Of a DNA stretch of 64,000 nt, positions 24,974 to 41,200 are shown piece after piece. The notes under the pieces are model-generated. The model was not told the DNA's origin and made no database searches. It saw nothing but the letters and a program-made list of their open reading frames with translations. A program made the translations under genes and the position numbers. How positions within the stretch are numbered: the first letter of the stretch is position 1; each line of letters begins with the position of its first letter. The stretch comes from Dermatophagoides farinae (Eukaryota > Arthropoda > Arachnida > Sarcoptiformes > Pyroglyphidae). The stretch lies in assembly GCF_024713945.1 (NCBI RefSeq), contig NC_134678.1, positions 7,936,001-8,000,000 on the forward strand. The letters are read 5' to 3'.

Positions 24974-26479
24974 GGCATGGATAAGAAAAAGAAAAAACAA
25001 TTCACGTGGCAAAACAACAACAACAAAAATTTTTTTCCAACATTTTCGCCATAGATAATTGAAGAAGACGTTGATGGTGAAGAATCACACTTCCACACAC
25101 ACACACACAATAGAAATGTTTTTTTTTCTCACTCATTACTTTTTCGATAATGTTTTGCCAGTTTATCCATCATCATCCATTGTCCATCTTATTAAATTCT
25201 AATCAATCACCACCACCATCATACAATTGATAATCATTATTGAGACATTTGAGAGCGAAAAAATCATTCAGTCGTTTTTTTTTTATTTCGTTCTCCATCC
25301 ATTACTATGTAGTATGTCCATTAATGACAATCATTTTGTATTTACCTACACATAGACATCAGATAAACAATTGAATTAACATGTAAAATGTAACAAAACG
25401 AAATGAATAAATAAAGACCTATATAACGATTCAATCATAATCAATAGATGAAAATTATTATTTTCCATGATGATGGAAAAAAACCGAGGTATCTGAATCC
25501 GGTTTCCGTACTCACACACACATGAAAATTGCTTTTTTTGAAATGAATAAATATCATTTTCAAAAGTCAATTATTGCCATTTGTGATTCGTTTTACTAAA
25601 TAGGTCTAAAGTCTTTTTCATTTATTTAAAAAAATTTTTTTTTCATAAAAATTCATATTCAACAGCCATTTATTTTTAATGGATAATCAAAAAAAAAATA
25701 TCCAATTTCATCAACAATCATCATCATCATAATCGTTGGCTAATGATATTGTATAATTTGAAATAGAAATAAACATGTATGCGGCGTGGTGGTGGTGGTG
25801 GTGGTCATTCAAATATATTTTTTCGAATCAAAGAAAAATCAAATCATCAAAAAAAAGAAGAAATAGCGAATGGAAAACAACAATCCATTTTATACAACCA
25901 CAAAATCTATCTATCTTCAATCGAAAAAAAAGAAAATCAAATTTGTTGCTATTTTTTTCTTTTGTTGATTTATTCTGCACCATTATTTACATTTTTAAAT
26001 CAAAATCCTATTTATGGGCCCCCACAACAACAGCAGAGAATAAATTTTGACACATTTCACCAAAACCAATGTCATCGAACGACGAATGAATAAACGATTA
26101 AATCCAGGGTACTCAAAAAATTGTATTTTTCGATGAATTTTTGGAAAAAACAAAATTGGATCGTTTCGATCATGTGAAAATACATTTTTTTCGACACGAA
26201 TTTCAATTATTCATCATCATGATCTTCAATTTTCGCAAACGAAAAGATGAAAATTTTATCAATGTTCTTTTTTTTGTTTGTTTCAGAAACAAGATACATT
26301 ATTTTTTTCGGTTGATCTGATCATCATCATCAACGTGTGATTTAATAATAATGTTTTTCAGATCCCTGAAGCTATTGGAAAATTTTTTTTCAAATTTAAA
26401 AAAAACGTCACACATTCACACTTTTCTGAAAATAAAAATGGTGTGTGAATTGTGATTTATTTATTATCTATTCTGTTTC

Positions 26480-26500
26480 AAAAAAAAAAAAAAAAAAAAA
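26480..26500. repeat. Poly(A) tract of 21 bases
   Basis: Uninterrupted A run. Nothing upstream resembles a retroposed transcript or a reverse-transcriptase ORF, so I treat it as a homopolymer microsatellite. Confidence 0.85.
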
Positions 26501-29500
26501 TAATCCTAGACTTTTCAAATTTTAATATTTCAACTCCTTTAGGCACCAAAAATGAAAAAAAAATGAGACGATGATACCTATAATAAGCCTATAAGGTTTC
26601 ATTTCATTCATAATTGAATCAAACGTATGGTGGAATCACAAAATATATTGCCCGTAAGCTTTTTTATATTATGATGAAAGCTTTTCATAAAAAATTTTCT
26701 CTGTCTTTGTTTTTTTTTCATTCTCCAACGATTACATTCATAATGTGAATTGGAAATGGAAAAATCATTATCATCATCATGTCTAATTCTTATTCATGCA
26801 TTATGATTTTTGTTTCATATAAATTCCATTATATTTACGAATCCGTCGTCATTGTTCAATTATTTTGGATTTCATTTCTAATTGATTATAGAAACGAAAA
26901 TTATCTATTATTTGATTGAATGAATAATTTACCCCAAATTGACGATTGCATAATAATCGATATTAATTTTAATGTTAATTCATCATTCTCATTCTCATTC
27001 AAATTCCATATTCCATAAATGTCAATTGAATAAATATATTTTTTATGCATTGTTTTAGTTACATTGCGTCGTTATCATTATTATTATCGACCGAAAAAAA
27101 TGGAAATTTTCTGCAATTTTTAATGTATTGCACACACACACTCGTATATTCATGATGAAAAATAAAAAGAGCGAAAAAGTAGGAATATTTACAATATGAA
27201 TAGGTATTTTATATGCGCTCATTTTAATGCATGTCTAACTTCATTATAATCAATTGTCAAACGACGTTGAACAACAATAGCAGAAGAAAATAGGAAAAGT
27301 TTGCTTTGCTCTGTTCAAACGGCCAAAACAAAAAAAAATTGGAATTGAATCTGAACATCAGATCCTCATTGAATTTACGCATCTACAATTCGGTTTTTTT
27401 TCATCTTTCTCGAGGTTCATATCATTTTTTTCTGATGATGACGATGATGATGATGTTTTTTTCGAGAAACACTAGCTCCAATTGGATTTACGTTTTTTTT
27501 CTTTGGTTATTTCTCCGGCTACCATTGGCAAGAATAAAACTTATGCAGTTGATGATGATTTTGATGATGTTGCTCTTGATTTAAGGCGGTAACACACACA
27601 TACATACACACATCGATAGCTGTGTCGAAATGTGTTTAACGCCTCAGCGAACACTTCATTTTTCTTTTTTTCATTTTCGTTTCGTTTCGGTTCGCAAGAG
27701 ATTGGTCTGGTGCGAAATGAATTTCAATGGGACCAAAGATCCCGAAAAAATAGAGGATGAAAAGAGAAAAAAACGACTTTTTTCCCTATAGCTTGACTGT
27801 GTGTGTGACTGTGTGCAGCGATCCAATCATATCGAGAATCACAACTGTATGAATTCAATTCCAAAGTTGACTTAGTAGAAACTTCAAGTGAAAAGAGTCT
27901 TCTGATTTATATTCAAGAAGTGAAAAAGAAAGAGAAAACAAAAATCCATCAACAAAGATAATTTAATTCAATGAGCTTCTTGAGTTGAATTGATAAGATT
28001 CAATAAGATTTCTATTTTCTTCTTAATGAAAATAATAATGTTTGGCTTCTAATTAAATTATATCAGATATAACCAGAATCGAATCACCAGAATACCAGTA
28101 ATATATTCTTCTTCTTCATCATCGTTTAACCATTTGATCCATGAATTCAAGTTATAATAGAATAGGATAGAATAAGGTTTAATGATTCATCTAGCATCAT
28201 CAACATTATAATTAAAAACATCATCAATTCATTCAAAATTTGTCATGATTTTATAGAAATTCATTTCAATCATGTTTCATGTGTGTGATTCTGAAATTCG
28301 TTCTCGAAATTTTAATTAATAAAAATTGATTTTAATCTCATGATCTCAATACACACACGCACACACAGAGAGAGAGAGAGAGTGAGAAAGGGATTTTTTT
28401 CGTCTTTGACAATTAAAAAGTTTTTTCGAGTTTTCTATGGAAAAGAGACATCCAATGAATGTATATGAAATCTGTTTTTGCTTCTAATGGAAATTAATTG
28501 ATCCATCTATGGATCCATATACTTGACGTTGTCGTTGTAGCCGTTTTTTGAACGGATTTCATCGACAAGAACTTTTTTCCAGTATAGCTATGATTCATGA
28601 TTCATGATGATAATGATGACAACGAAAGAGTAGGTGGATGGTGAATAGTTTTTTTTGTGGTTTTTCATTCACCACAGCTACAAATATAGAAAAACACTCT
28701 CGGAAGCTCATATGTCAAAATTTTGTGTGATTGTCAAACGTTCAAAATGAACAACTGACACATTCATGAGCGGTCGGTCGATCGGTCGGTTTATTGGCCA
28801 GATTTAATAATCGAAACTTGTGAATTGTGAGTCAATTCGTTGTTGGTATAATCATAGCTCAGAGAAAAGAAGTAGAATGTGTCAATCAAAAACAAACCAC
28901 ACGTAGTAGGGTGATTTGACATTGTGACACATACACACACACGCAAGAGATTTTCATAATTTATTTTTTCGCTATAAATTTCATATTTCTTCCACCAGAC
29001 AGACAGAATAAACTTGAATAAATTCGATTTTTATGAAAAGAAAATATTTATCATATTCATCATCATCATTGTAATTAATGAAGATAAATTTCATTCAATT
29101 GGAATTCAAAAAAAAAAAAATTCTGGGAGTGAAAACAGAAAATGTCGATAAATTTTTCATTCAAAATGATGAATCGATTCATTCATTAATCTATTTATTT
29201 TCCTTCAAATTAATTATTTGTCATCATCAACAGACGTAATTATTGATTATTCATAATTGTCACATTTTCTATTTATTATTCAAAGGAGAAGAAAAATTTC
29301 GAAAAAAAATATAAACAGAAACAAATGATTAATGCATTATTAGACATTAACTACATTGAATATCAAAAGTTTTCAAAGTATTTTATTATTCTGAATTCAT
29401 GAAAAAAAAATGTCAAGTTTTTTCAGGATTGAAATTATTCATCTGTCAATGACGTGATGTTGTTGCACTGCACATCAATAATTGATTAATAGTCAATATG

Positions 29501-31791
29501 AATTCTTCAAAACTATTCATTATTGATAAAGTTAAGATTTCGTCCTCGTCGTCGTCGTCATGTCATCTCATTATACTCAGTCTCAATGATCAATATTTTC
29601 AATAATTTGGGCGTTGATAAATCGAACAGATCCACCAACCACAGCAATGTAGATTGCGTGTCAACAAACATTTCACTTCCATCATATATGATTAAATTAT
29701 CAATATAGATGGAAATGAATGAAACAAACAAAAAAAACAAAAGCCAAAATATTGATACAACACAATATGATTAATTAGATTGAATCATTATTTATCTTTT
29801 TAAATTTCCATTTTTTGTTTTCACGCCGATTTATCTGGTGATGATAATCTGAATTTATTGTCTGAATTAATCTGATTCAGAATTCAGAATCTAAACATTC
29901 TGAATAATGAAAATTAATCATTAAAGTATATAAAACGTGAAACAAAAATTTTGTTTTTTAATTACATTTTTTCTCTTTACCGTCCACCATGATTATCGTG
30001 GCGTCATCAATATTGATCACCATTGATAATGATGAATAATTGATCAATCAGAAAAAAATATTCATTTTCATTATGTCTGATGTGGGTGAATCACGGTGAA
30101 CAAATCGTCAATCAAATTATTTCATTTGTTGACGAAAAATGAAATCCATTATTTAATAATGATTATGATTAGGATTTGTCCAAAAAAAACTACTAATAAG
30201 ATTCAATCATCATCATGACGAAGAAAAAAAATGAGCAAGAAGCTGTTTTATAATGCAATCAATTTTATTATCAGCACAATCCGTTTTTTTTAATCATTCA
30301 TTCATTATATAAATCATATCAAAGATGACATGATTGTAAACTCTTTTTTTTCTCGGCTATGAAATAACGAATTTTTCTCCCTGATTCGATGAAAAGTTTC
30401 ATGTGTTTATTCAATATATATTAGACATAATTATTATCATCATCATCATAAACGACTGATGATTTATTACTTGAATCAATCGATAATACAATCAATTATC
30501 ATTATTATTATTATAATGCCAATGAAAATGGTCATCAAAGAGAGAAAGAGAGATGAAAAAATGATTTGGCCATGTTTTTCTACATGATGATAAATCATTA
30601 AAAATCAAGAAAAGAAAAAAAAACACGAATTTCATCGTGAATGGATGCAAAAAAAAAGTTCAAAGATTCATATGGCCTGAAGATAAACAGCATTCAAAAA
30701 CAGAAGAAAAAAATCTTGTTTGAACAAGATCCAAGTTTCTAAGCGAAAAAAAAATAAATTATTGAAATGAACACATTGCACTGATTTGTGATCTGATTGA
30801 ATGTGTTGTTGTTGTTGTTGCTGCTGCTGCTGTTTGGATGCCAAATGAATATTTTACAGGCAGAAATATGCGTGTCTAATTTAGATAATTTTGTTTTGCC
30901 ATTTTCAATTCAAACTTTTAATTATTTGAAATTATACATCATGTCTAGAAAAACAAACAAACAAACAAATGAACGAACGAACGAACGAACGAACAGACAA
31001 CCAGAGTGATAAGAATGTCATTCTTAAATTCTGTCAGAAAACTGTTGTTCCGACAACACGAGCATCACGTACATACGTTATTATTATGCCGTAATTGTTG
31101 AAAAAACAAACAAAAAAAAATTTCAATTATTTCAATTTTAATTTAAAAAAACAGCAGAATAAACTTTGTAGAATATAATAACAACGAACTTTTTTTCTTC
31201 TGATTTCGTGATTATCAAAATAATGATCACGATGATGATGAGAATAATTGAAAAGAATCAAATATTACTGAAACACGTTGGGAATTGAATTCAAATGGAA
31301 TAAACAAAAAGCACAATAAGAATTACACACGTTTGAAATTGCAAAATTTAATGATCCATTTTGGAACAACACTAACATGTTTGTTATGCGAACATTTTGT
31401 GTGTTCATTTTCACTTTGATTGATTGATTGAAAGCCATGTCTAATTAATATATTATTCTGCTGGTGTGATTGCAATGAATTTGTTGGCTTGGCTGCACAT
31501 TTTCATTTCTTTCATTCCAATCGATTTTTTTTTGTTTCATTGAAAAAAACAAACAAAAATTCAAGCCAAATAAATAATTGAACAAAAATGTTACTGGTTA
31601 TTTTTTTTACACACATGCGATGGTCAACACAACATTTGCTTGACCAATGGATGAATAATAATAAAAAAAACAAAATCAAAATCAAACGATTCAATCATGA
31701 TATGATCGACATAAAAAATAAACGTCCACGCCGCCCACACACGATAGATGTAACGAATTTATTATGTTTCAATCAAAAACAAAAATATTTC

Positions 31792-31822
<31 letters not shown>

Positions 31823-34800
31823 GAATCATCATTAATTTGATGAATAAAAAAAATTTATTATTCTGAATGATGTATGTGTATGTGAAAACACCGAAAAAAA
31901 ATCTAAAATTCAGTTCATTGGATTGTACACGCGTGTGTGTGAGTTTGACGTGTATCGAGACAAATCAAATTAAATTAAACATTGATTTTCGAGATTTTTT
32001 ACCCTTGTTATTTTTCTATGAATGAACGTGTACGACCAACGACCAACGAAAAAAACTAGCAACAACAACACACTTGTCAATCACACAATTCAATTCAAAT
32101 TTAGTGTGAAATGCGTGCCCACACTATTAATTATTCACATCAATTTACTTTGTGTGTTTTTTTCCGATGCAAAAATAAATTTTTCGATACCAAATTAACC
32201 AGTAACACATAACTGACACACACGAAAACGAATTATCATTAATTTTTTTGGCTAAAAAAAATCTTGTTAAACAATCAATAGAATCTATTGATACCTCAAT
32301 AAATGATTGATACATGGTGGTAACGTTTTTTTCTCTTATGTAAACAACAACAACAACAACAACAAAATCTAGGAAAAATTCCAAACAACAAACAAAATAT
32401 TCAATGGATCAATCAATAAAAAGAAAGTGATCGATCGACTTGGCCTTTTTTTCATTAATCCTCTCTTCTTCATCAATATCAATATATTGATTGGTACAAT
32501 ATTGAAAATGGATTTTTTTCAACAACGACAACAACAACAACAAAAAAAAATTTGATTTTCTCGTGTTTCAATCAAGTGTTGTTGAAATCACAATTGGCAA
32601 AAAAAAAGTTTCTAAAACATAAAGATTTTTTTATCAAAAATATTCATGGAATTAATGCCCGGTTTTTCACTGGTGATCAATTTGTATGTTTGTGATAGCG
32701 ATTGATTGATGGATGAATCAATGTAAACACACATACACACACACACACACGGATCAAGAAAACAACCACATAAATGAATATGAATACGCGATATATGATG
32801 TGGGAATAAGGAAGAAAAAAATAGAAAGAAATGAACAGAAAAAAAACAGTTCACGCCTAATTGACTAACCATGTGTCAAAATGATGATTATGATGATGAT
32901 ATATCACCTTTCCTTTTGTTGTTATATCTCTCACCTATAGGTTTTGATGTTGTTGTTTGTCAAAAACAAAAAAAAAAAAAACACACACACACAACACACT
33001 GTGTTCAAAACACGCATAGAAACAATAGATTAATTTTAAAAAAAAATCACAACATGCAAATCATCAATTTAGAAAAAAATTTCATAAAGATGTGCAAAAT
33101 CTGTTTGTTTCGTTTTTCTTAGAATAGATTTAGAAAATCCGTCATTTCAACTATTCATAATGATAATGTTTGAATGGATTTAATTAATAAATTCTATTTC
33201 GAAAATGGATCGATTATCATTAATCAAAATCGATTATTTTTCGTGTTTTAGCAAATTTCACTCTCGATTACTCATCATTGTTAGTCTATTTTTTTTTATT
33301 TCTCTGGCCCATGATCATTGATTTGATACGGTATTGTGTAAACCGTTTTTTTTTGTATTTTGTCGTTTGTTTTTTTCCGGTTCAAAATCTATTCATTACA
33401 TTCACAATTCAATTGTGTTATTTGTTCCCGATTTGTAGATTTTTCTCCTGTTTCGCTTCGGTGAGTAGGGAGGACCGGGTCCATAGGGACCATCATTGAT
33501 GATAATCACCATTATATCATCATTGTTATTGCATCATGTAATAGCGTCAAAAGATTAGCGGAAAAAAAGGGCAATGGATGGAGAGAAAAAACATTTTTTC
33601 TTTTTTTTTTGGTATCGATGATGGAAAAAGATGAAAGTTTTTGATTATGTTTTTTTTCGGAATAGCCTGGTTTGATTTAGATTCATGCAACGTGTACAAA
33701 AAAGAGAGAGAGAAAAAGATGATGTCATTGATGAAAATACGATTGTTATTCAATGTTGTTTTCAAGATTCAAGTTGTTTGTGTTCAAGCTGTTGTTGTTT
33801 TTGTTCGACATTCTATTCTATAAATGTGAATTCAAATGCCCATAGGATTACGATTGAATTTTTCATTTTCATTTTTTTCGCTAGTTATCATTATTCATTT
33901 CCATTGCATTTATTCATTACATTTTCATTTTGAATTTCAAACACAACGCACACACAAACAAACAAATTCAATAGTTCATCGGTAGTTCAACCCCTTTTGC
34001 GATAAAAATCATTGAAAGGATCGGGAAAAAAAGTTTTGTTTCCATCAAAAAAAAAATGCTGGCCGAATATTGAAAAGTTTGTCTCTTCCATCTCCAAAAT
34101 AATCAAATTGAAACAAATCTTGGGCGAAAAACAGAAAAAAAAACTTTTCATAAACATCTCTCATGGGCATAAAAAATGGCCAATGAAACAGAGTAATAAT
34201 AAACATAGGAATATGTTTAAAAATTCCATATGCAAGAAAATAATAATAATCATCATCATCACCATAAATAATAATGTAGCAAACAACAAGAAAAACATGA
34301 GGAAATCCAAAATTCAAATCCAATTCCAATTGGAATATTTAATTCACGAATATATGTGGATGGACATCATTAATTTAATTTTTTTTCTCTCTGTCTGTCT
34401 GTCTCTCTCTCTTTAATAATAATCAGCCCGAAAAAAAATATTCGGGTGCATAACTAGGAAATAAACAAACAAAGTCATAAATATTGTGATGAAAAAAAAA
34501 TCATCATCATTGAATTTGGCTTGACACGCAAACAACAACAAGCAAAAAAAAAAATATGGCTCAATCAATATCTATCGAATATATATATTTTTGTGTGTCC
34601 AGAACGAAAATCGATTAAATATATGTTGTTGTTGTTGTTTGATTTTAATATATCGAGGACATTTGGAAATTGAGGATAAAAATGATTTTTATTTTTTATT
34701 TTTGCTTTTTGTGTATCCATTATGATTATTATTTACCTTTCTCAACTACAATGATAATAATAATAATAATAATGGTGACCGTATCTTGATTTTTTTTTCA

Positions 34801-35142
34801 TTTCATTTCATTTTGTCCGAATTGACCGTATTGAATTTATGTGTGTGGTGTGCAAATCGAATGGATATCATTCGAATGATGACAATTGCAAAAAAAAACA
34901 AAGAAAAAAAATCAAAGTAAAGATAGAAAAGAAGAAAAAAACCATTATGTTTTATAATACCGTGATTGTTATAATAATATTATATATGCTGGAATCAACT
35001 AACGTAAATTAATAGGCAAACAACAACAGCAACGAAACAATCAAAACACACACAGAACAGAGAAAAAAAATAAAATGAATCAAATCACCAAATATGATCA
35101 AATGATATATATAAAACAAGTAAATAAATAAATGATGACTCT

Positions 35143-35253
<111 letters not shown>

Positions 35254-38200
35254 CAAACAGAAATTTTAGTCATCGGGATTTATGGAGGGAGGAAAAAATG
35301 TGGAATTTTGTTCGGTATGAATCTCTTCAAACTAAATGAACGGACCGATCATCATCATAAATAGTTTTTGTCCATCCATCTTAACAATCTATCTATCGAA
35401 CGATCTATCTATATACACAATATCTAAATATAATAATAATGATGATGATAGAAAAAAAAAGAAATGGATTGGTCAGTTTGGATTGGTGAGATTTGTTTGT
35501 AAATGGTAAATGGCATCCATTCATTCGTGCTAAATATGTGTTTGTGTGTGTGTGTGTGTGTGAAGAAATGAACAAAGACAATTGGAATAAAAAAAACCCA
35601 AAAAATGATGATAATGATGATGAAGATTATCATTATCGGCTATTCGGTTATTCGAGCTTGAAATATCCCGAAATACTGACTAATATGATAATAATAAACA
35701 CACAAAGTGAATACAGAAAGAGAAATAAAAAAAATGGTCAATCTAAAATGGATTTATTATCATTGTTGTTGTTGTTGTTGATTTGTTCCACATTTAATAG
35801 GTCACACACACACAAATAAAGTGATGATTTCTCTTCGTTTTTTCGATCATCATCATCATCATAATAATATTGAATCGAAAATCAAAGCAATTTTCAACCA
35901 TTGTCCATTGTCTTATATAATATTTAGAAAAAAGAATACAAAACGAAAACAAATTGTCCATTTATACAGAAACAACAATTCGTCAATTTGGTCAACAATT
36001 TTTTTTTCTTGAACAAAAATTTTCCATTTATACTCGCTTGTCGTGTAAAAGAATGTAAAGGTAAAATCTGATCGATTTGAATGTAAATCAGATCGAACAT
36101 TTATTTATTTATTTTTTTTCAAATAAAACATTCAAAAATTTGAAGAATTGTAAAGGGAAAATGAAATAATAAAACAAATACATTCATTCAATATCAATGA
36201 TTGCTTAAAAAAAGAATAAAAAAAAATCAAAGTAAGAATCAATGTTTTTTTTGTCTCCGTTCCATCTAGAAAATACAAATGCATGCGGGCAAACCGAAAA
36301 ACAAAACGAAATCAAAAAAAAAAAAAAAAAAAAACTAAGGCTAAATGTATTTTTATCGATAGATAATCAAAATGAATGACCACCGCCACCACTACCACAC
36401 TCCTGTATAGTAGAATTTGTCAAGTGTGATATTTTTCAATAAAAAATGTCCATTTCAAGATACAAAAAAAAAAAAAAACAAAGAACAAAAATCTTGTCAT
36501 GCGATATATGCATGTATGTGTGTCTGTTTAACTTGTGAACTTTTTTTTTGTTTTTTGAATGCGAATATACAAAATCCATACATACTTGTAAGACACACAA
36601 ATCAAATCAGTGTGGATACAATCGATGGAGGTTGTGATGGTGAAGAAAAAAGGCAATTTTCTTCAATTTATTTCACTATAGTAGTGATAATAATTCGACA
36701 GCACGACAAAATAGTTTCATTATTCGTTCGTTTGACACTTTTTTCTGGATTCCTTTTTGAAAATTGACTTTGACACCATCGTCATCACTAGAATACACAC
36801 ACACACTCACACACATTAGATAAATAGAAAATTGGTTTCAAAAAGTCGAATCTAATCCTCATGGAACTTGGTTACCGTTTCTATCTCTCTGTGTGTGTTT
36901 TCTTCATTCAATCGGAGGTTGACATGTACGACGAAAAAACCATTGGCCAATTATAGAGTTTTGAGTGAGAGATACCAGAATAATAATAAAATAGAAAAAC
37001 ATTCGATCTGTATCATCTGAAACATATGGACTCGATTTTATTTTCACTTCTTTTTCTTCTTCTTTTTTAGAGGATAAATATTGATGATAGAAAATAAGTA
37101 ATTTGTTCTTATTATACTTTGATGTTTCTCTGGTTCCAATATCTATTTCTGTCATTGTCAATGTTAGTGTGTTAATATTTAAACAGTTTAGAGACTTTGG
37201 AGACCATCATCATCATCATTTCGATCGATTTCTATTGGTTGTCGCAAAAAGAGAGAGAGAGAGAGATACAATCAATTGATTGAATGTTATATTTGCGCGA
37301 TAGCATCGATAATCAAGATTGTTTTAGGATTTTCTCTTGTTCTCCATAGTATTAGTGTATCGATACAAATCGACAAATGTGTGTGTGTGTGTGTGTGTGT
37401 ATGCGACACATCGGGTAAAAGTAGCTTGCCAATCCCCTCAACAAAAAAAAAAATGATGATGACAGAAACAAATGGAAAACGAGCGGGAAAACTTTAGTTA
37501 ACAACAACAAGAATCGAATCAAATGACAAAAACGCAATTTAGATGAGAATTGATTGAATCAATCGAAATTTCGTTGTTGATTGGAAGAGCAAAATTCCTA
37601 TTGCACACACACAAATATATACTGCTCGTCATTTCATCAGTACTATATTGGAAACTTGATTTCATCGATTTGTAGCATCCATACACAAATACATACACAC
37701 GCACACAAACAGAAAACGATACTAAAAACATACGCATGAACAGTATATATCATCATTAGATATTAACAGGCACAAAGAATTTCAATTGGAACAACAACAA
37801 CAACAAATAGAAAAAAAACAATCTTCGTTCATAGATTGTGTGAGTGAGTGAATGAATGATTCTTGATAACGACGATTCGAACAAGCTTAGTTATTTTGAT
37901 GAAAAAAAGAAAGAAAAAAGATTATTATAACAGAAAAAAAGGAAAATAATCTCCAAAAACAGACAAACAAACATATTTTATACGGGCGTTACACACACGC
38001 ACAAAATGAAATGTTGATGATTCTTTGCTCGAAGAATACAGAATATAGAACTTTTTTTTCCATTGTCGAAAATCTAATCATCCAATCTGATGATGATGAT
38101 AATAATAATAACAATAACCCGAAAGTTGTTGATGTTGACAATCAACAACAACAACAACAACAACAAAAACGACAATGACGATGATGATTACAACCATGAT

Positions 38201-41200
38201 TTTCAGTTTTTCGACAACAATCGTTATCTTGATTTTTCGTTTTAATGAAAAAAAAGAGAATGAAAAGTTTCCAAAAAAACCATCATCTGCTGATTGTATC
38301 ACTGGCAGCAAAAAAAAAACAGTAATGTAAGAAAAATCCAAAGGAATTGGTATTTTTCTCCAAATTTTTTCCTAGAATTTAAAGATTGAAAGAACAACAA
38401 CAAATATAATTGAAATCTTTCTTTTTTGTTCATTCTGTTCGCCGTAAATTTAATTGTAATTTTCTTTTCGACTGACAATTCACGAATCATAAATTTAAAG
38501 TCTCTCTCTCTCCCTTTCTTGATTCGATCTTTTGAGACAAAATGAAATCGTTCCAAGTGAAAAAAAAACGGAAAAAAACTTGTCAATTAATTACGGTAAA
38601 GTGAATGAAAAAGTGAAAAAAATCTATTTCAATTTTAATTAATAATAATGATCATCATCATCATGATGGTGTGGCGTCATATATAAGAAATGGTTTTTCG
38701 GGACAATTTTGTACCGATAATAAATAAATTTCTTTTCCGTCACACAACAACAACAACAACAACAACAAAAAATCTTGAAGAAAAATGTTAAATGTCGAAT
38801 TTCTGTGTATGACAAACGACTTGTTTCATTGAATTATTCTGTCCACATGAATGAAGAATTAAACATTAGTAATTCGTGTGTATAACAGGCAAAAACAAAG
38901 ATTCAATCAATTTTACCGTCAACCAGCAACAACAACGAAGCGAAACATTACATTTTTTGAATCAATTTTTTTTTATCAGATATTCATTGTTTTCGGAAAA
39001 CAACAAAAAAAATTGGAGATGGAAACATTAATATTAATACAATTTTTTTGTCGGTGCCATTCTCTCGGCCATCATCATTGAAAAAACGAAAAAAACATCA
39101 CCCATACATACATACATTACTCTGTTATAACCAAAAAAAAAAAAAAAAAATTTCCAAATTCAATCTATCTATATATGACATACGACCAAAAAATATATTC
39201 CATATTCTGCTGTATTCAATTCAATAACGCCAGTGTGTGTGTGTTTTTCTTCTTATTCTGATGATTAATTGCTCAATGGCGGTGTATGGTGTGTGTGTGT
39301 GCATGGAAATGTTTTTTTTTCTGTATAATTTTCATTTATTCTCTTTTGCTGTGTATCAATTTGTTTCGCAATTCATTTCAACTCCAACTCATACGAGAGA
39401 AAAAAAAACTAACTACGACGTAGATGATTCATTCATTTATTATCATTTTTTTTCCGAAAACAAAAATATTGTCACATTTTTGGAGATTCATTCTATTCGC
39501 TATATTTATGAACTGTCATAGGTTTGTTTACCATATAGTTGTTGTTTATTATTTTTTTTTATCAATTCAACTCGTTCACAACACAGGGTTTGTGTGTGTG
39601 TGTGAAAATATTACATAAATATAAATTGAAATTTGAATAATTAATATTTTAATTATCAAACACCAAACAATAACGAAATTTATTAAATTTTGACGAAAAA
39701 AAAAACTTTTTTTTTTGGTCAACGAAACAACAAAAAAAAACGAACGAGAAAATTCAATTCAAATAACCGGGATCGAAAATAAATTATTTAGTAGAAATTA
39801 AATTTTTGATGATGGAAAAACATCATCAGAACACACAAAAAAAACAGACAGATACCAATGAATGAAATTTAGACTAAACAGAATCAAATCTGATTTAAAT
39901 TCATTTCATTTCACCGATTTATTTTAACAAAATGCAATATCAATGTGTGGCCATGGTCATTGTGGTAGTAGCGGTGATATATGGACAATTATAGATCAAT
40001 TGACCTTTTATTTTTTTTCAAAACAACAAAAAAATCGTTACATCACAATGATGATGATCCCGTTACCTAAATGATAATAATAAAAATAAGCATGTCAATT
40101 GTCCATTGGTTTTAAAAATGATGAGGAAAAATAAAATTTTACATTAGATTACATGAGAAGGCAACAAAATTTCATTACAAAAGATTCACACAATCGATAA
40201 ATCCCGTGCGCTGTCCCCAAATTTATCTATAGATGTTTTATTATTGTTTAAACATTCATTTCGAATACAAATAACTGTTTCAAATTGCAAAAATAAAATT
40301 TCCTTTTATTCTTATTCTAGACAATAATTTTTTTATTTGAATAAATTTGCATCCACACACTGTGTGTGTGTGAGTGAGTGTGAAAAATAAAAATAAAATC
40401 CAAAAATGATAATGTTTAGAAACGGAAAAACGACGACAAAGATAAATTGTCTTTAAAGATCGATTTTTTCTATCATCATCATGATCATTGTCCTTGCCTA
40501 ATTTGATTAGTTTCGAATCGAAACCAAACAAAAATCAAACAAAGAAATCAAAATAAACGACAAAATGGTATGTGAATAGAATTGCTAAAATTAGTAGTAG
40601 TATTTTCTTTTGGTATCATCTTTCATTGATCTTTTATTTATCACACATGTTTTGTATGTGCGAATGTGTTTTCTGAAACAAATTAGCATTTCTCGATCTA
40701 TTTCTATTGTTGTAATAATAAAATGAATAAATACAATGTTGAAAAATAAAGGTGACTAAAAACATACATACACACACACACTTTTGGTGGATAAATTGGA
40801 TGACAAATCGCCTTTCAATTTACTGGCGAGATAGAAAGAAAGAAAGAAAAGACCATTAATGGTTTGTGAATATATAAAACATTTAGTGATAACCGTTTTT
40901 TTTATTTTATTTTTCTGTCACCAATAAGAAGAAAATGTAGTCAATTTTTTTTTCGTTGCATCAACATACAAATAGAATAGATATGATGATCATAATATAA
41001 TGTATTAATGATGTTATTCGATTTATTTACACACACAAGTAGTTGATGGTTTCTCATAAGTCATTCGTTTTACGTATTTTTTTTTTTTTTTTTTGGATTT
41101 AGGTTTTTGTCTTTTTTTCTGTTTTCCCATTTTTTCACAACATCATCAAGGTTGTAGTATCGAAAACAAGAATGATGTTATTCTTACACTAACAATAATG

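Noticed and set aside
26461-26510. Poly(A) tract as the tail of a retroposed gene
   Set aside because: No upstream coding remnant or target-site duplication is visible.
34012-34416. 134-codon plus-strand frame
   Set aside because: Starts at TTG, is Lys/Ile/Asn-dominated and ends in a CTCTGTCTGT repeat; no gene-like composition or splice signals.
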